Source: Synergistaceae bacterium
GTDB taxonomy: Bacteria; Synergistota; Synergistia; Synergistales; Synergistaceae
Assembly: GCA_031274465.1 (NCBI GenBank)
Contig: JAISQC010000044.1
Coordinates: forward strand, 1 to 5,637
DNA: 5,637 bases
Direction of reading: 5' to 3'
Part shown: positions 1 through 5,637 of the stretch, piece by piece
Layout: every line of letters begins with the position of its first letter
Numbering within the stretch: position 1 is the first letter of the stretch
Position numbers and translations under genes: made by a program
The notes under the pieces: generated by a model
Told to the model about the DNA's origin: nothing
Database searches by the model: none
Seen by the model: the letters and a program-made list of their open reading frames with translations, nothing else

Positions 1-525
1 CTGGTCGATGCGTTCGACCGCAAGATAGGAACGGCGGAAAAAACCGAAGCCCATCGCTCCCCGATGCTGCACCGCGCGTTTTCGGCCTTTGTCCACCACG
101 ACGGCAAAATGTTGATTCAACAAAGGGCCGCTCATAAATATCATTCGGGCGGCCTGTGGGCGAACGCGTGCTGTTCCCACCCTCAGGACGGGGAGAAGAC
201 GGCGGAGGCGGCGATGCGGCGCATGGAGGAGGAAATAGGCGTGAGTGGCGTCGAAGCCAGGAAATTGTTTTCTTTCGTGTATATGAACAAATTTCGGGAC
301 GACATGTACGAATACGAATACGACCACGTGTTCCTGGCGGACTACGGCGGCGCGCTCGCCGTGAACGGAGACGAGATAGGCGATATCAGGTGGGTGGAGT
401 TCGCGCAGTTGGCGCGCCAACTGCGCGCCGCCCCCGAGATGTTCGCCTCGTGGTTTCTGATAGCGGCGCCGCGCGTGCTTCGGGGTTTATGCCGGCAAAC
501 GGCGAGAGCGAAGCGGATCGGATGA
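1..525 (+). CDS. idi: Type 1 isopentenyl-diphosphate delta-isomerase, 5' end missing
   Basis: Interconverts isopentenyl diphosphate and dimethylallyl diphosphate, the C5 units of isoprenoids, in the cytoplasm. The frame is open from base 1 and ends at TGA 523-525. Numbering from the first codon in the window, it shows the family pattern in order: AH (His18), LHRAFS (His24), KYHSGGLWANACCSHP (Cys58, His60), a Nudix-type helix GEKTAEAAMRRMEEEIG (64-80), and YEYEYDHVF (Glu104, Glu106). By comparison with E. coli Idi these match the metal ligands His25, His32, His69, Glu114 and Glu116, and the catalytic Cys67. The ATG at 64 is not the true start, because His18 and the conserved segment before it lie upstream; about 7-10 residues are probably lost beyond the left edge. 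No defect is seen in the visible part. The identity is secure. What precedes it is unknown, and the 88-bp gap to the next gene allows but does not prove a shared transcript. Confidence 0.93.
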   Translation: MVDAFDRKIGTAEKTEAHRSPMLHRAFSAFVHHDGKMLIQQRAAHKYHSGGLWANACCSHPQDGEKTAEAAMRRMEEEIGVSGVEARKLFSFVYMNKFRDDMYEYEYDHVFLADYGGALAVNGDEIGDIRWVEFAQLARQLRAAPEMFASWFLIAAPRVLRGLCRQTARAKRIG

Positions 526-600
526 CGGTGTTCCGGCATACCGGGGCGATGATCTTTTCAGTGCCATTCGGCGCTTCGCCTTTGACGTGAAAGGAATTTG

Positions 601-609
601 AAGGGGGAG
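601..609 (+). promoter_or_regulatory. Ribosome binding site of the YczE-like gene
   Basis: AAGGGGGAG lies 4 nt upstream of the ATG at 614. It is a strong purine-rich Shine-Dalgarno match and supports 614 over the second in-frame ATG at 620. The preceding gap (526-613) holds no clear promoter or terminator by eye. Confidence 0.7.
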
Positions 610-613
610 CTTT

Positions 614-1279
614 ATGCGCATGGCTTTCGATGCGAAGGGCTTGCCGCGGAGAACCTCAAAAGTCGTATTTGGGCTGTTCCTGTTTTCCGTAGGCACGTAC
701 ATGACCATTCAGGCAAACATAGGGCTAGCGCCGTGGTCCGCGTTCAGCATGGGCATTTCGGCCGCAAGCGGCATATCTTACGGAAACGTGACGACTCTGG
801 CCTCGCTGGTCATTCTGGTGATTGACTGCTTTCTCGGCGAGAAGCTGGGGGTCGGAACGATTTTAGACGCCCTGTCCATCGGAGTTTTTGTCGATCTGCT
901 CCTTTATGCCGGTCTGCTGCCCCAGTGCGGCGGATTTGCGTCGGGGCTTTTCGTCTTGCTTCTGGGGCAGATGCTCGTGAGCGTAGGGAGTTATTTTTAC
1001 ATCGCCCCCGGCTTGGGATGCGGCCCGCGCGACTTGTTAATGGTTGCGCTAGGGAAACGCGCGCCTAAAACGCCGATCGGGGTGGTCAGGGGGCTGATCG
1101 AGGGAACGGCTCTTGTGATCGGATGGCTGTTCGGCGCAAAAGCCGGAATAGGCACGGTAGTCTCGGTGTTCGGGATCGGCTTTATATTGGAGTATACCTT
1201 TAAAGCGCTTAACTTCGACGTGAGGGCGGTCGAGCACGAGGACGCGCTCACCTCGCTCAGAAAAATATGGCCGCGCTGA
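614..1279 (+). CDS. yczE: YczE-family integral membrane protein (COG2364 type)
   Basis: A 221-residue hydrophobic protein placed in the YczE/YitT-like family by its pattern of glycine-rich motifs, especially IGLAPWSAFSMG (36-47) and the hallmark GLGCGPRDLLMVAL (133-146). Membrane-spanning stretches are visible around residues 17-33, 59-73, 82-102, 108-130, 157-173 and 179-196, with short polar ends and a charged C-terminal tail. The two halves resemble each other: EKLGVGTILDALSIGVF (76-92) aligns with AKAGIGTVVSVFGIGF (175-190), about 99 residues later, which points to an internal duplication. The molecular function of the family is not settled; in Bacillus the namesake gene sits beside sfp and affects production of secondary metabolites, which need not apply here. 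The start at 614 is favoured by the ribosome binding site just upstream. Its TGA (1277-1279) overlaps the downstream ATG at 1279, so it is probably in one operon with tag. The family call is firm; the substrate or role is unknown. Confidence 0.85.
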   Translation: MRMAFDAKGLPRRTSKVVFGLFLFSVGTYMTIQANIGLAPWSAFSMGISAASGISYGNVTTLASLVILVIDCFLGEKLGVGTILDALSIGVFVDLLLYAGLLPQCGGFASGLFVLLLGQMLVSVGSYFYIAPGLGCGPRDLLMVALGKRAPKTPIGVVRGLIEGTALVIGWLFGAKAGIGTVVSVFGIGFILEYTFKALNFDVRAVEHEDALTSLRKIWPR

Positions 1280-1860
1280 TGCGCGAGGCTGGCAAAAAAC
1301 GCTGTTTCTGGTGCGGCGCGAGCGATATTTATATAGCGTATCACGATGAAGAGTGGGGCAGGCCGTGCCACGATGACCGCGCTTTGTTCGAGTTTTTGAC
1401 GCTCGAAGGCGCTCAGGCCGGGCTGTCGTGGCTCTCGATTTTGAAGAGGCGCGAGGGCTATAGGAAAACATTCTCGGATTTCGACGCGCGCGCCGTCGCA
1501 AATTTCGGCGAAGCGGACGTGGAGAGGATGATGAACGAGCCGAGGATCATCCGCAACAGGGCGAAAATAAAGTCGGCCATCAACAACGCCGCGCGTTTTC
1601 TGGAGGTTCAGGCTGAATTTGGCTCGTTCGATGTATACGTCTGGGGATTCGTAGGCGGGAAACCCATAATAAACAATTTTCATGAGGGCGACCCGGTTCC
1701 GGCCGAGACCGATATCTCAAGAGCTATGAGCAAGGATCTCCGCAAACGCGGATTTTCGTTCGTCGGCCCCACGATATGCTATGCCTTCATGCAGGCCGTG
1801 GGAATGGTAAACGATCATTATCTCGAGTGCTGGACGCGGAGCGGCGCTGTCGGCCCATAG
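1279..1860 (+). CDS. tag: DNA-3-methyladenine glycosylase I
   Basis: Base-excision repair enzyme that removes 3-methyladenine from alkylated DNA, acting in the cytoplasm on the chromosome. From the ATG at 1279 it is 193 residues, close to the usual length of about 187. Visible signatures are KRCFWCG near the N-terminus, YIAYHDEEWG (18-27), LEGAQAGLSWLSILKRREGYR (42-62), a helix-hairpin-helix-like central region with NRAKIKSAINNA, SFVGPTICYAFMQAVGMVNDH, and C-terminal HYLEC. Cys9, His22, His180 and Cys184 match the zinc-binding Cys4, His17, His175 and Cys179 of E. coli Tag; Glu43 matches Glu38 in the base-binding pocket. All are present, so the enzyme looks intact. An in-frame ATG at 1267 would add four residues (MAAL) and overlap the upstream gene by 13 bp. 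I prefer 1279 because of the TGATG stop-start overlap, typical of translational coupling, and because neither start has a clear Shine-Dalgarno sequence. No intrinsic terminator with a clean T-run follows directly. Confidence 0.93.
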   Translation: MREAGKKRCFWCGASDIYIAYHDEEWGRPCHDDRALFEFLTLEGAQAGLSWLSILKRREGYRKTFSDFDARAVANFGEADVERMMNEPRIIRNRAKIKSAINNAARFLEVQAEFGSFDVYVWGFVGGKPIINNFHEGDPVPAETDISRAMSKDLRKRGFSFVGPTICYAFMQAVGMVNDHYLECWTRSGAVGP

Positions 1861-1965
1861 CTGTCCATCACGCCTTTCGTTTCGGCAATAAACCAAAGAA
1901 GATATGCTTCGCCGAACCACGCCTAAACGCTATCGCCCAGCCCCTAAACCACAGGTCCAAAATCT

Positions 1966-1978
1966 TGGGCTCTGCCCA
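1966..1978. repeat. Hairpin 1, 5-bp stem, TCT loop
   Basis: TGGGC 1966-1970 pairs with GCCCA 1974-1978 around loop TCT. GGTC/GACC pairing outside it (1954-1957 with 1979-1982) would give a second helix closing the structure. Confidence 0.55.
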
Positions 1979-1984
1979 GACCCG

Positions 1985-2004
1985 CCGGGGAACCAATTCC
2001 CCGG
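1985..2004. repeat. Hairpin 2, perfect 8-bp GC-rich stem, possible terminator
   Basis: CCGGGGAA 1985-1992 pairs with TTCCCCGG 1997-2004 around loop CCAA. It is followed by ACCCCTATTTATCATTTTC, which is T-rich but not a clean T-run. It could stop transcription from tag, weakly supported. Confidence 0.7.
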
Positions 2005-2017
2005 ACCCCTATTTATC

Positions 2018-2048
2018 ATTTTCTTTCACCCTGCGGCTGAAAGAAAAT
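2018..2048. repeat. Hairpin 3, perfect 11-bp A/T-rich stem
   Basis: ATTTTCTTTCA 2018-2028 pairs perfectly with TGAAAGAAAAT 2038-2048 around a 9-nt loop, within which CC 2030-2031 and GG 2035-2036 can pair further. This is the longest stem of the cluster. Because the arms are T-rich on one side and A-rich on the other, terminator-like behaviour is conceivable in either direction when combined with the flanking GC-rich stems. Confidence 0.75.
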
Positions 2049-2061
2049 ATCTGATGGAGGT

Positions 2062-2082
2062 CAAGGAGGCACAGCCTCCTTG
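2062..2082. repeat. Hairpin 4, perfect 9-bp stem, ACA loop
   Basis: CAAGGAGGC 2062-2070 pairs perfectly with GCCTCCTTG 2074-2082 around loop ACA. Confidence 0.8.
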
Positions 2083-2088
2083 CGGAGT

Positions 2089-2105
2089 TTGAGGCAGAGC
2101 CTCAA
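2089..2105. repeat. Hairpin 5, perfect 7-bp stem, AGA loop, with a competing partner
   Basis: TTGAGGC 2089-2095 pairs with GCCTCAA 2099-2105 around loop AGA. The left arm can instead pair as GAGGCAG 2091-2097 with CTGCCTC 2110-2116 (7 bp, 12-nt loop), so two structures exclude each other. Confidence 0.75.
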
Positions 2106-2138
2106 GGTCCTGCCTCTGGTTTGGCGTCAGTCAGCCGT

Positions 2139-2167
2139 TGGACAGCGCGAGCGTTTTGCGCTATGAT
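2139..2167 (+). promoter_or_regulatory. Sigma70-type promoter for the glucan synthase gene
   Basis: TGGACA at 2139-2144 (5 of 6 to TTGACA) and TATGAT at 2162-2167 (5 of 6 to TATAAT) are separated by the ideal 17 bp. Transcription would begin near 2174 and give a leader of about 147 nt. It is the only strong promoter-like match I see upstream of the large gene and lies just after the hairpin cluster. An inverted repeat AGCGC-9 nt-GCGCT (2144-2162) fills the spacer and could be an operator. This is prediction from consensus only. Confidence 0.55.
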
Positions 2168-2306
2168 CTAAAGCACGTTCATGTTAGTTGCGCCGCTCAC
2201 CTGACATTGCCTTGACGCCCTTCGCCAGACAGGACCTATATGAAATTTTGATGCCGAGCGGCGCTTTTGAGCGCTCTCTGCCCGATGTCCTATGCCCCGG
2301 CCCAAG

Positions 2307-2314
2307 AAAGGGAG
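2307..2314 (+). promoter_or_regulatory. Ribosome binding site of the glucan synthase gene
   Basis: AAAGGGAG ends 6 nt before the ATG at 2321. This spacing and match fix the start; no other in-frame start near it has a comparable site. Confidence 0.7.
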
Positions 2315-2320
2315 AATACG

Positions 2321-5300
2321 ATGAAAACGCCCGGCAAGACCGTTTTGAATATTTTTGCGCGCCGAAAGCATGTCGGCGGCGAACTGCCGCTCAGGCTGGG
2401 GTTGTTCAACGCGGAACAAAGAGAGGAACACGGCAGGATACTCGCTTCGAAACATCGCTTGAAGACAGGCCGTTCCCGCGAGCGCCTTCTCGTTCGGCTG
2501 GCCGAGAATGAAAATCTTCTGATCGGGGCGCATGGCGCGCTTATCGATGACCTGAAGGCCGAGCGCAGCGTCACTCCGGCCGGCGAATGGCTCCTCGATA
2601 ATTTCTACGTGATCGAAGAGCAGGTGCGAACGGCCCGACAGCATCTGCCGAAAGGATACAGCCAGGGGCTGCCCTGTCTGTCGAGCAGCCTGTCGGCAGG
2701 ATTGCCGCGGGTGTACGACATTGCGCTGGAAGCCATTTTGCACGGAGACGGGCGGGTTGACCCCGAAGGGCTGAAAAATTTCGTTAGCGCCTATCAATCC
2801 GTAAACTCCCTGAAATTAGGCGAGCTTTGGGCGATACCCATCATGCTGCGGCTTGGGATAATCGAAAACCTGAGGCGCGTCGCAACCTTGATCGCGGCCA
2901 ACAGGCTCGAAAAAATCCGAGCGGGCGAATGGGCGGACCGCATGATCGCCGCGTCCTCAGAAGAACCGAGCGCCCTGATAGGGGTCATAGCGGACATGGT
3001 CCGCTCGACGCCCGTTTTGACCACAGCTTTCGTGGCGGAGCTCACGCGCCGCGTCAAAGGTTCGAGATCCGCGCTGGAGCTGTCGCTGATGTGGATCTCC
3101 GGGCAACTGTCCGAGATGAATTTGACCGTCGAGCAATCGATCAACACCGAAAACCAGCTGCAGGCGGGATATCAGGTGTCCATGGCCAACTGCATCGGAA
3201 GCCTTCGCGTCATAGACGCCATGGACTGGCGGACGTTCGTTGAGGAAATGAGCGCGGTCGAGCGCGCTTTGTCGAAGGACCCGGCGGGAGTGTACGCCGG
3301 GATGGATTTCACCACCCGCGACCGCTATCGCCATGGGGTCGAAAAAATTGCCAAGGAGTGCGCCAACTCGGAGGAGCAGGTCGCCGCCCTGGTTTTGCAA
3401 CTGGCAACGGAGGCTGCGGCGCGGAGGGGCGCCCAGGATCGCCGCGCCCATGTGGGGTTTTATCTCATCGACAAGGGGTTGGAAGAGCTGGAGGCGCGGG
3501 CCGGAGTTCCGTTCTCTCCGAGTGGCGCTGTGCGCGGAATATGCCGCAGGTTCCCTTTATCCATATATGCCGGCTCAGTGGCGCTCATCACAGTTTTTCT
3601 CACATACGGCCTCATATCAAAGGCTGCCTTCGACGGCGCCGGAGTCCGGTCTCTTTTGCCTCTTGGGACGCTTCTTGCGCTCTGCGCCTGGGATTTTTCC
3701 ATCGCGTTGGTCAATTGGCTCGCGACCCTGCTCGTAACGCCTCATCCTCTGCCCCGGATGGATTTTTCCAAAGGAATCCCGAAGGATTTGCGGACGCTGG
3801 TCGTCATTCCGGCGATGCTGACCGACGCAAACACCATCGAGAACCTGGCCGAGGCATTGGAGATTCGCTTTCTCGGCAACCGCGAGGAGAACCTCCACTT
3901 CGCCCTTCTCACCGATTTTTGCGACGCGCCCGGTGAATCAACGCCAGAAGACGGGCCGCTTCTTCAACTGGCCGTTTCGAAAATCGAAGAGCTGAACGAA
4001 AAATATCGGCCTCCGGAAGAGGATATATCTTCGGCTTTTTTCCTGCTTCACCGCTCTCGCCGATGGAACCCGCAAGAGGGCGTTTGGATGGGACGCGAGC
4101 GAAAGCGCGGCAAGCTGTCGGATCTGAACGGTTTTTTGCGCGGCGAGACGAAATGCGCCGAATGCTTTTCGGCCGTCATCGGGGATGTTTCCATCCTGAC
4201 CGAGGTTCAATATGTCATTACCCTGGATGCCGACACGCAACTGGCGCGGGATTCCGCCCGGCAATTCGTGGGCGCCATGGCGCACCCTCTCAACCGCCCG
4301 CGCTACGATGAAAAACAGGGGCGCGTCGTCGAGGGGTACGGCCTCTTGCAGCCTCGCGTGGCGACTACGCTCCCCAGCGCTCACAGGTCGCTGTTCGCGA
4401 GGATGTCCGTCTCCGAAATCGGCATAGACCCCTACACCCGCGCCGTTTCCGACGTGTATCAGGATTTGTTTGAAGAGGGGTCTTTTATAGGCAAGGGCAT
4501 TTACTCTGTAGACGCCTTCCGGCAGGCGACCGGCGGGCGTTTCCCGGAGAACCGGATACTGAGCCACGACCTGCTGGAAGGGTGCTACGCCCGGGCGGGG
4601 CTGCTGAGCGACGTGCAATTGTACGAAAAATTCCCTCACCTATACGCCGCAGACGTTGCCCGAAGGCGCAGGTGGATTCGCGGCGACTGGCAGATAGCGA
4701 GCTGGGTATTGCCGTTCGTCCCCGCCCCCTCGTTCGGCAAGCTGAAAAACCCGCTGTCGGCGCTGTCCCGCTGGAAAATATTCGATAATTTAAGGCGCAG
4801 CCTGACGGCGGCGGCAATGACGTCGATGCTTCTGCTGGCCTGGCTCGCGCTGCCATCTCCCGGGTTCTGGACGGCGGCTGTGGCGGGGGTCATGCTGATT
4901 CCGCCGCTCGTCTCGTCCATTTTCAGCTTTCTGCGCAAATCGACCGACAGAACCCTGAGACAGCAGATTTTATCTTCGGCAAGCCAAATCGCGCACATCT
5001 GCGCGCGCGCCTGCTTTTCGCTCGCCTGTCTGCCCCACGAGGCTTTTTACAGCATCTGCGCCATGACGCGCGCCTTGTGGCGGATGGCGGTGACGCACAG
5101 GCAATTGCTCCAATGGAATCCTTCGGAAGAAGCGGGCAAGGGCGCTCGCTCGGGCTTGGGCGCTTCCTTGAAAGAGATGTGGATCGGCCCGCTCGCCGCT
5201 CTGCTCGCGGCTTCGGCGCTCGCGGCGCGATCTCCTTCGGCGATTCCAGCGGCGGCCCCCATGCTGGCGCTCTGGCTCATATCCCCGGCCGCCGCCTGGC

Positions 5301-5637
5301 GGGTCAGCTCCCCTTCGACTCGGCGGCATGAAAAACTCAGCTCCGCCCAGCGTCAATTTCTAAAACGCATTGCAAGACATACATGGGGTTTTTTCGAAAC
5401 TTTCGTCGGGCCCGAGGACAATTGGCTGCCTCCCGACAATTATCAGGAATATCCTGTCGAAAGGACGGCCCACCGCACGTCTCCCACCAATATCGGACTT
5501 GCGTTGCTGGCAAACTTGTCGGCATACGATTTCGGTTTTATCTCAGCCGGAAAACTCATAGACCGCACGGCTCATACTTTTGCGACTATGGACATGCTTC
5601 GGCGCCACAGGGGGCACTTCTTCAACTGGTACGACAC
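2321..5637 (+). CDS. ndvB: Cyclic beta-1,2-glucan synthase, 3' end beyond window
   Basis: Inner-membrane enzyme that builds beta-1,2-glucan from UDP-glucose and cyclises it; other names are chvB and cgs. I translated it codon by codon: 1,105 residues with no stop or frameshift, about 40% of the roughly 2,800 residues usual for the family. The N-terminal cytoplasmic region carries GEWLLDNFYVIEEQ (88-101), MDFTTRDRYRH (328-338) and HVGFYLIDKG (377-386). Membrane segments lie near 411-432, 446-472, 828-845, 851-870, 954-969 and 975-993, like the six known for Brucella Cgs. Between the second and third is the GT84 domain: LLTDF (Asp512), WMGRERKRGKL (589-599), LDADTQ (Asp636, Asp638), AHPLNRP, GIDPYTRAVSDVYQDLF, SHDLLEG (Asp750) and RRRRW (781-785), the D, DxD, D, RxxRW set needed for catalysis. 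After the sixth segment NWLPPDNYQEYP and HRTSPTNIGL (from 1034) open the cyclisation domain (GH189-type, from family knowledge). A GH94-like domain is expected further right. It has its own promoter and ribosome binding site. Confidence 0.96.
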   Translation, partial: MKTPGKTVLNIFARRKHVGGELPLRLGLFNAEQREEHGRILASKHRLKTGRSRERLLVRLAENENLLIGAHGALIDDLKAERSVTPAGEWLLDNFYVIEEQVRTARQHLPKGYSQGLPCLSSSLSAGLPRVYDIALEAILHGDGRVDPEGLKNFVSAYQSVNSLKLGELWAIPIMLRLGIIENLRRVATLIAANRLEKIRAGEWADRMIAASSEEPSALIGVIADMVRSTPVLTTAFVAELTRRVKGSRSALELSLMWISGQLSEMNLTVEQSINTENQLQAGYQVSMANCIGSLRVIDAMDWRTFVEEMSAVERALSKDPAGVYAGMDFTTRDRYRHGVEKIAKECANSEEQVAALVLQLATEAAARRGAQDRRAHVGFYLIDKGLEELEARAGVPFSPSGAVRGICRRFPLSIYAGSVALITVFLTYGLISKAAFDGAGVRSLLPLGTLLALCAWDFSIALVNWLATLLVTPHPLPRMDFSKGIPKDLRTLVVIPAMLTDANTIENLAEALEIRFLGNREENLHFALLTDFCDAPGESTPEDGPLLQLAVSKIEELNEKYRPPEEDISSAFFLLHRSRRWNPQEGVWMGRERKRGKLSDLNGFLRGETKCAECFSAVIGDVSILTEVQYVITLDADTQLARDSARQFVGAMAHPLNRPRYDEKQGRVVEGYGLLQPRVATTLPSAHRSLFARMSVSEIGIDPYTRAVSDVYQDLFEEGSFIGKGIYSVDAFRQATGGRFPENRILSHDLLEGCYARAGLLSDVQLYEKFPHLYAADVARRRRWIRGDWQIASWVLPFVPAPSFGKLKNPLSALSRWKIFDNLRRSLTAAAMTSMLLLAWLALPSPGFWTAAVAGVMLIPPLVSSIFSFLRKSTDRTLRQQILSSASQIAHICARACFSLACLPHEAFYSICAMTRALWRMAVTHRQLLQWNPSEEAGKGARSGLGASLKEMWIGPLAALLAASALAARSPSAIPAAAPMLALWLISPAAAWRVSSPSTRRHEKLSSAQRQFLKRIARHTWGFFETFVGPEDNWLPPDNYQEYPVERTAHRTSPTNIGLALLANLSAYDFGFISAGKLIDRTAHTFATMDMLRRHRGHFFNWYD

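Larger units (their letters stand above)
1954..2116. repeat. Cluster of adjacent hairpins, likely intergenic palindromic repeat element
   Basis: Five inverted repeats follow one another with short spacers: stems at 1966-1978, 1985-2004, 2018-2048, 2062-2082 and 2089-2105. GGTC 1954-1957 can also pair with GACC 1979-1982 around the first hairpin, and GAGGCAG 2091-2097 can pair with CTGCCTC 2110-2116. Three loops are exactly three bases. Such density is far above what an ordinary intergenic spacer shows. Its style (GGGCTCTGCCC, then a GGGG/CCCC palindrome, then an A/T stem, then GAGGC-type stems) resembles multi-copy intergenic repeats seen in several bacterial genomes. Whether copies occur elsewhere in this genome cannot be seen from here. 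It may also act as a transcription terminator or RNA-stabilising element after tag. Confidence 0.7.
1861..2320. other. 460-bp non-coding region with hairpin array, promoter and leader
   Basis: There is no convincing gene between the tag stop and the glucan synthase start. Bases 1861-1950 show no clear signal. Bases 1954-2116 form a row of inverted repeats (listed separately). Bases 2139-2167 hold a sigma70-type promoter. Bases from about 2174 to 2320 would be the leader of the downstream mRNA. It contains one modest inverted repeat (GAGCG 2256-2260 with CGCTC 2272-2276, with GCGC pairing inside) but nothing I recognise as a riboswitch. Confidence 0.75.

Noticed and set aside
64..66. ATG as the start of idi
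   Set aside because: It is inside the conserved fold: metal-ligand His18 and the preceding KIG-EK-AH segment are encoded upstream in the same open frame.
156..590. 144-codon + frame overlapping idi
   Set aside because: It is an arginine- and glycine-rich out-of-frame reading of the idi gene, and Idi catalytic residues are in frame 1.
997..1683. 228-codon open frame on the - strand
   Set aside because: It lies across yczE and tag, both with clear family motifs. Its translation shows no recognisable pattern and it is best explained as a GC-rich antisense shadow.
1881..1916. TTCGGC...GCCGAA inverted repeat as a terminator for tag
   Set aside because: Only 6 bp of stem with a 24-nt loop and no T-run follow; it is too weak to call.
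1776..2092. Two small + frames (1776-2054 and 1904-2092)
   Set aside because: The first overlaps the end of tag out of frame. Both run through the hairpin cluster, lack ribosome binding sites and give low-complexity proteins without motifs.
1954..2116. CRISPR array or tRNA-like structure
   Set aside because: The stems differ from each other in sequence, there are no regular direct repeats with unique spacers, and no cloverleaf or CCA-type end is present.
2168..2797. 209-codon open frame on the - strand over the promoter leader and ndvB 5' end
   Set aside because: It has no family motif and would end almost at the -10 box of the predicted promoter; the + frame from 2321 carries conserved NdvB segments instead.
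3333..3936. Possible frameshift in ndvB suggested by overlapping + frames in the first-membrane-segment region
   Set aside because: Codon-by-codon reading of the 2321 frame is continuous here and gives two proper membrane helices followed by PLPRMDFSKGIP, the expected family order.
3938..4639. 233-codon open frame on the - strand
   Set aside because: It is antisense to the GT84 domain of the glucan synthase, whose motifs are intact in the + frame.

Overview
The window holds four protein genes, all on the + strand. From left to right they are the 3' part of a type 1 isopentenyl-diphosphate isomerase gene (idi), a YczE-family membrane protein gene, a DNA-3-methyladenine glycosylase I gene (tag), and the first 3.3 kb of a very large cyclic beta-1,2-glucan synthase gene (ndvB/chvB/cgs type). 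The last gene runs off the right edge with no stop codon. It fills about 59% of the window. No tRNA, rRNA, CRISPR array, transposase or phage gene was seen.

Layout. Idi is cut at its 5' end. After an 88-bp gap with a strong ribosome binding site comes the YczE-like gene, whose stop codon overlaps the most likely tag start (TGATG), so these two are probably co-transcribed and translationally coupled. A 460-bp non-coding stretch (1861-2320) separates tag from the glucan synthase. Its middle part (about 1954-2116) is a dense row of perfect or near-perfect hairpins that looks like an intergenic palindromic repeat element and may also insulate transcription. Just downstream is a good sigma70-type promoter (TGGACA, 17 bp, TATGAT), followed by a leader of about 147 nt and an AAAGGGAG ribosome binding site for the glucan synthase.

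Function. The first three genes look like housekeeping or accessory genes without a common pathway: isoprenoid precursor interconversion, an integral membrane protein of unclear role, and alkylation repair. The glucan synthase appears to be its own transcription unit. Enzymes of this family start, elongate, trim and cyclise beta-1,2-glucan from UDP-glucose at the inner membrane; the product is usually periplasmic. The visible part contains the cytoplasmic N-terminal region, the GT84 glycosyltransferase domain with its D/DxD/D/RxxRW residues, all six expected membrane segments, and the start of the next glycosidase-like (cyclisation) domain. About 1,700 residues, including the expected GH94-like phosphorylase domain, should lie to the right.

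Organism. The DNA is moderately GC-rich. A cyclic glucan synthase suggests a bacterium with a Gram-negative type envelope, but the frequent ATA (Ile) and AGG (Arg) codons are unlike typical Rhizobiales, where this family is best known. An anaerobic lineage such as Synergistota or a related clostridial or Gram-negative group is a guess only; the sequence alone does not settle it. I found no clearly new system; the hairpin array and the promoter next to it are the least explained part.
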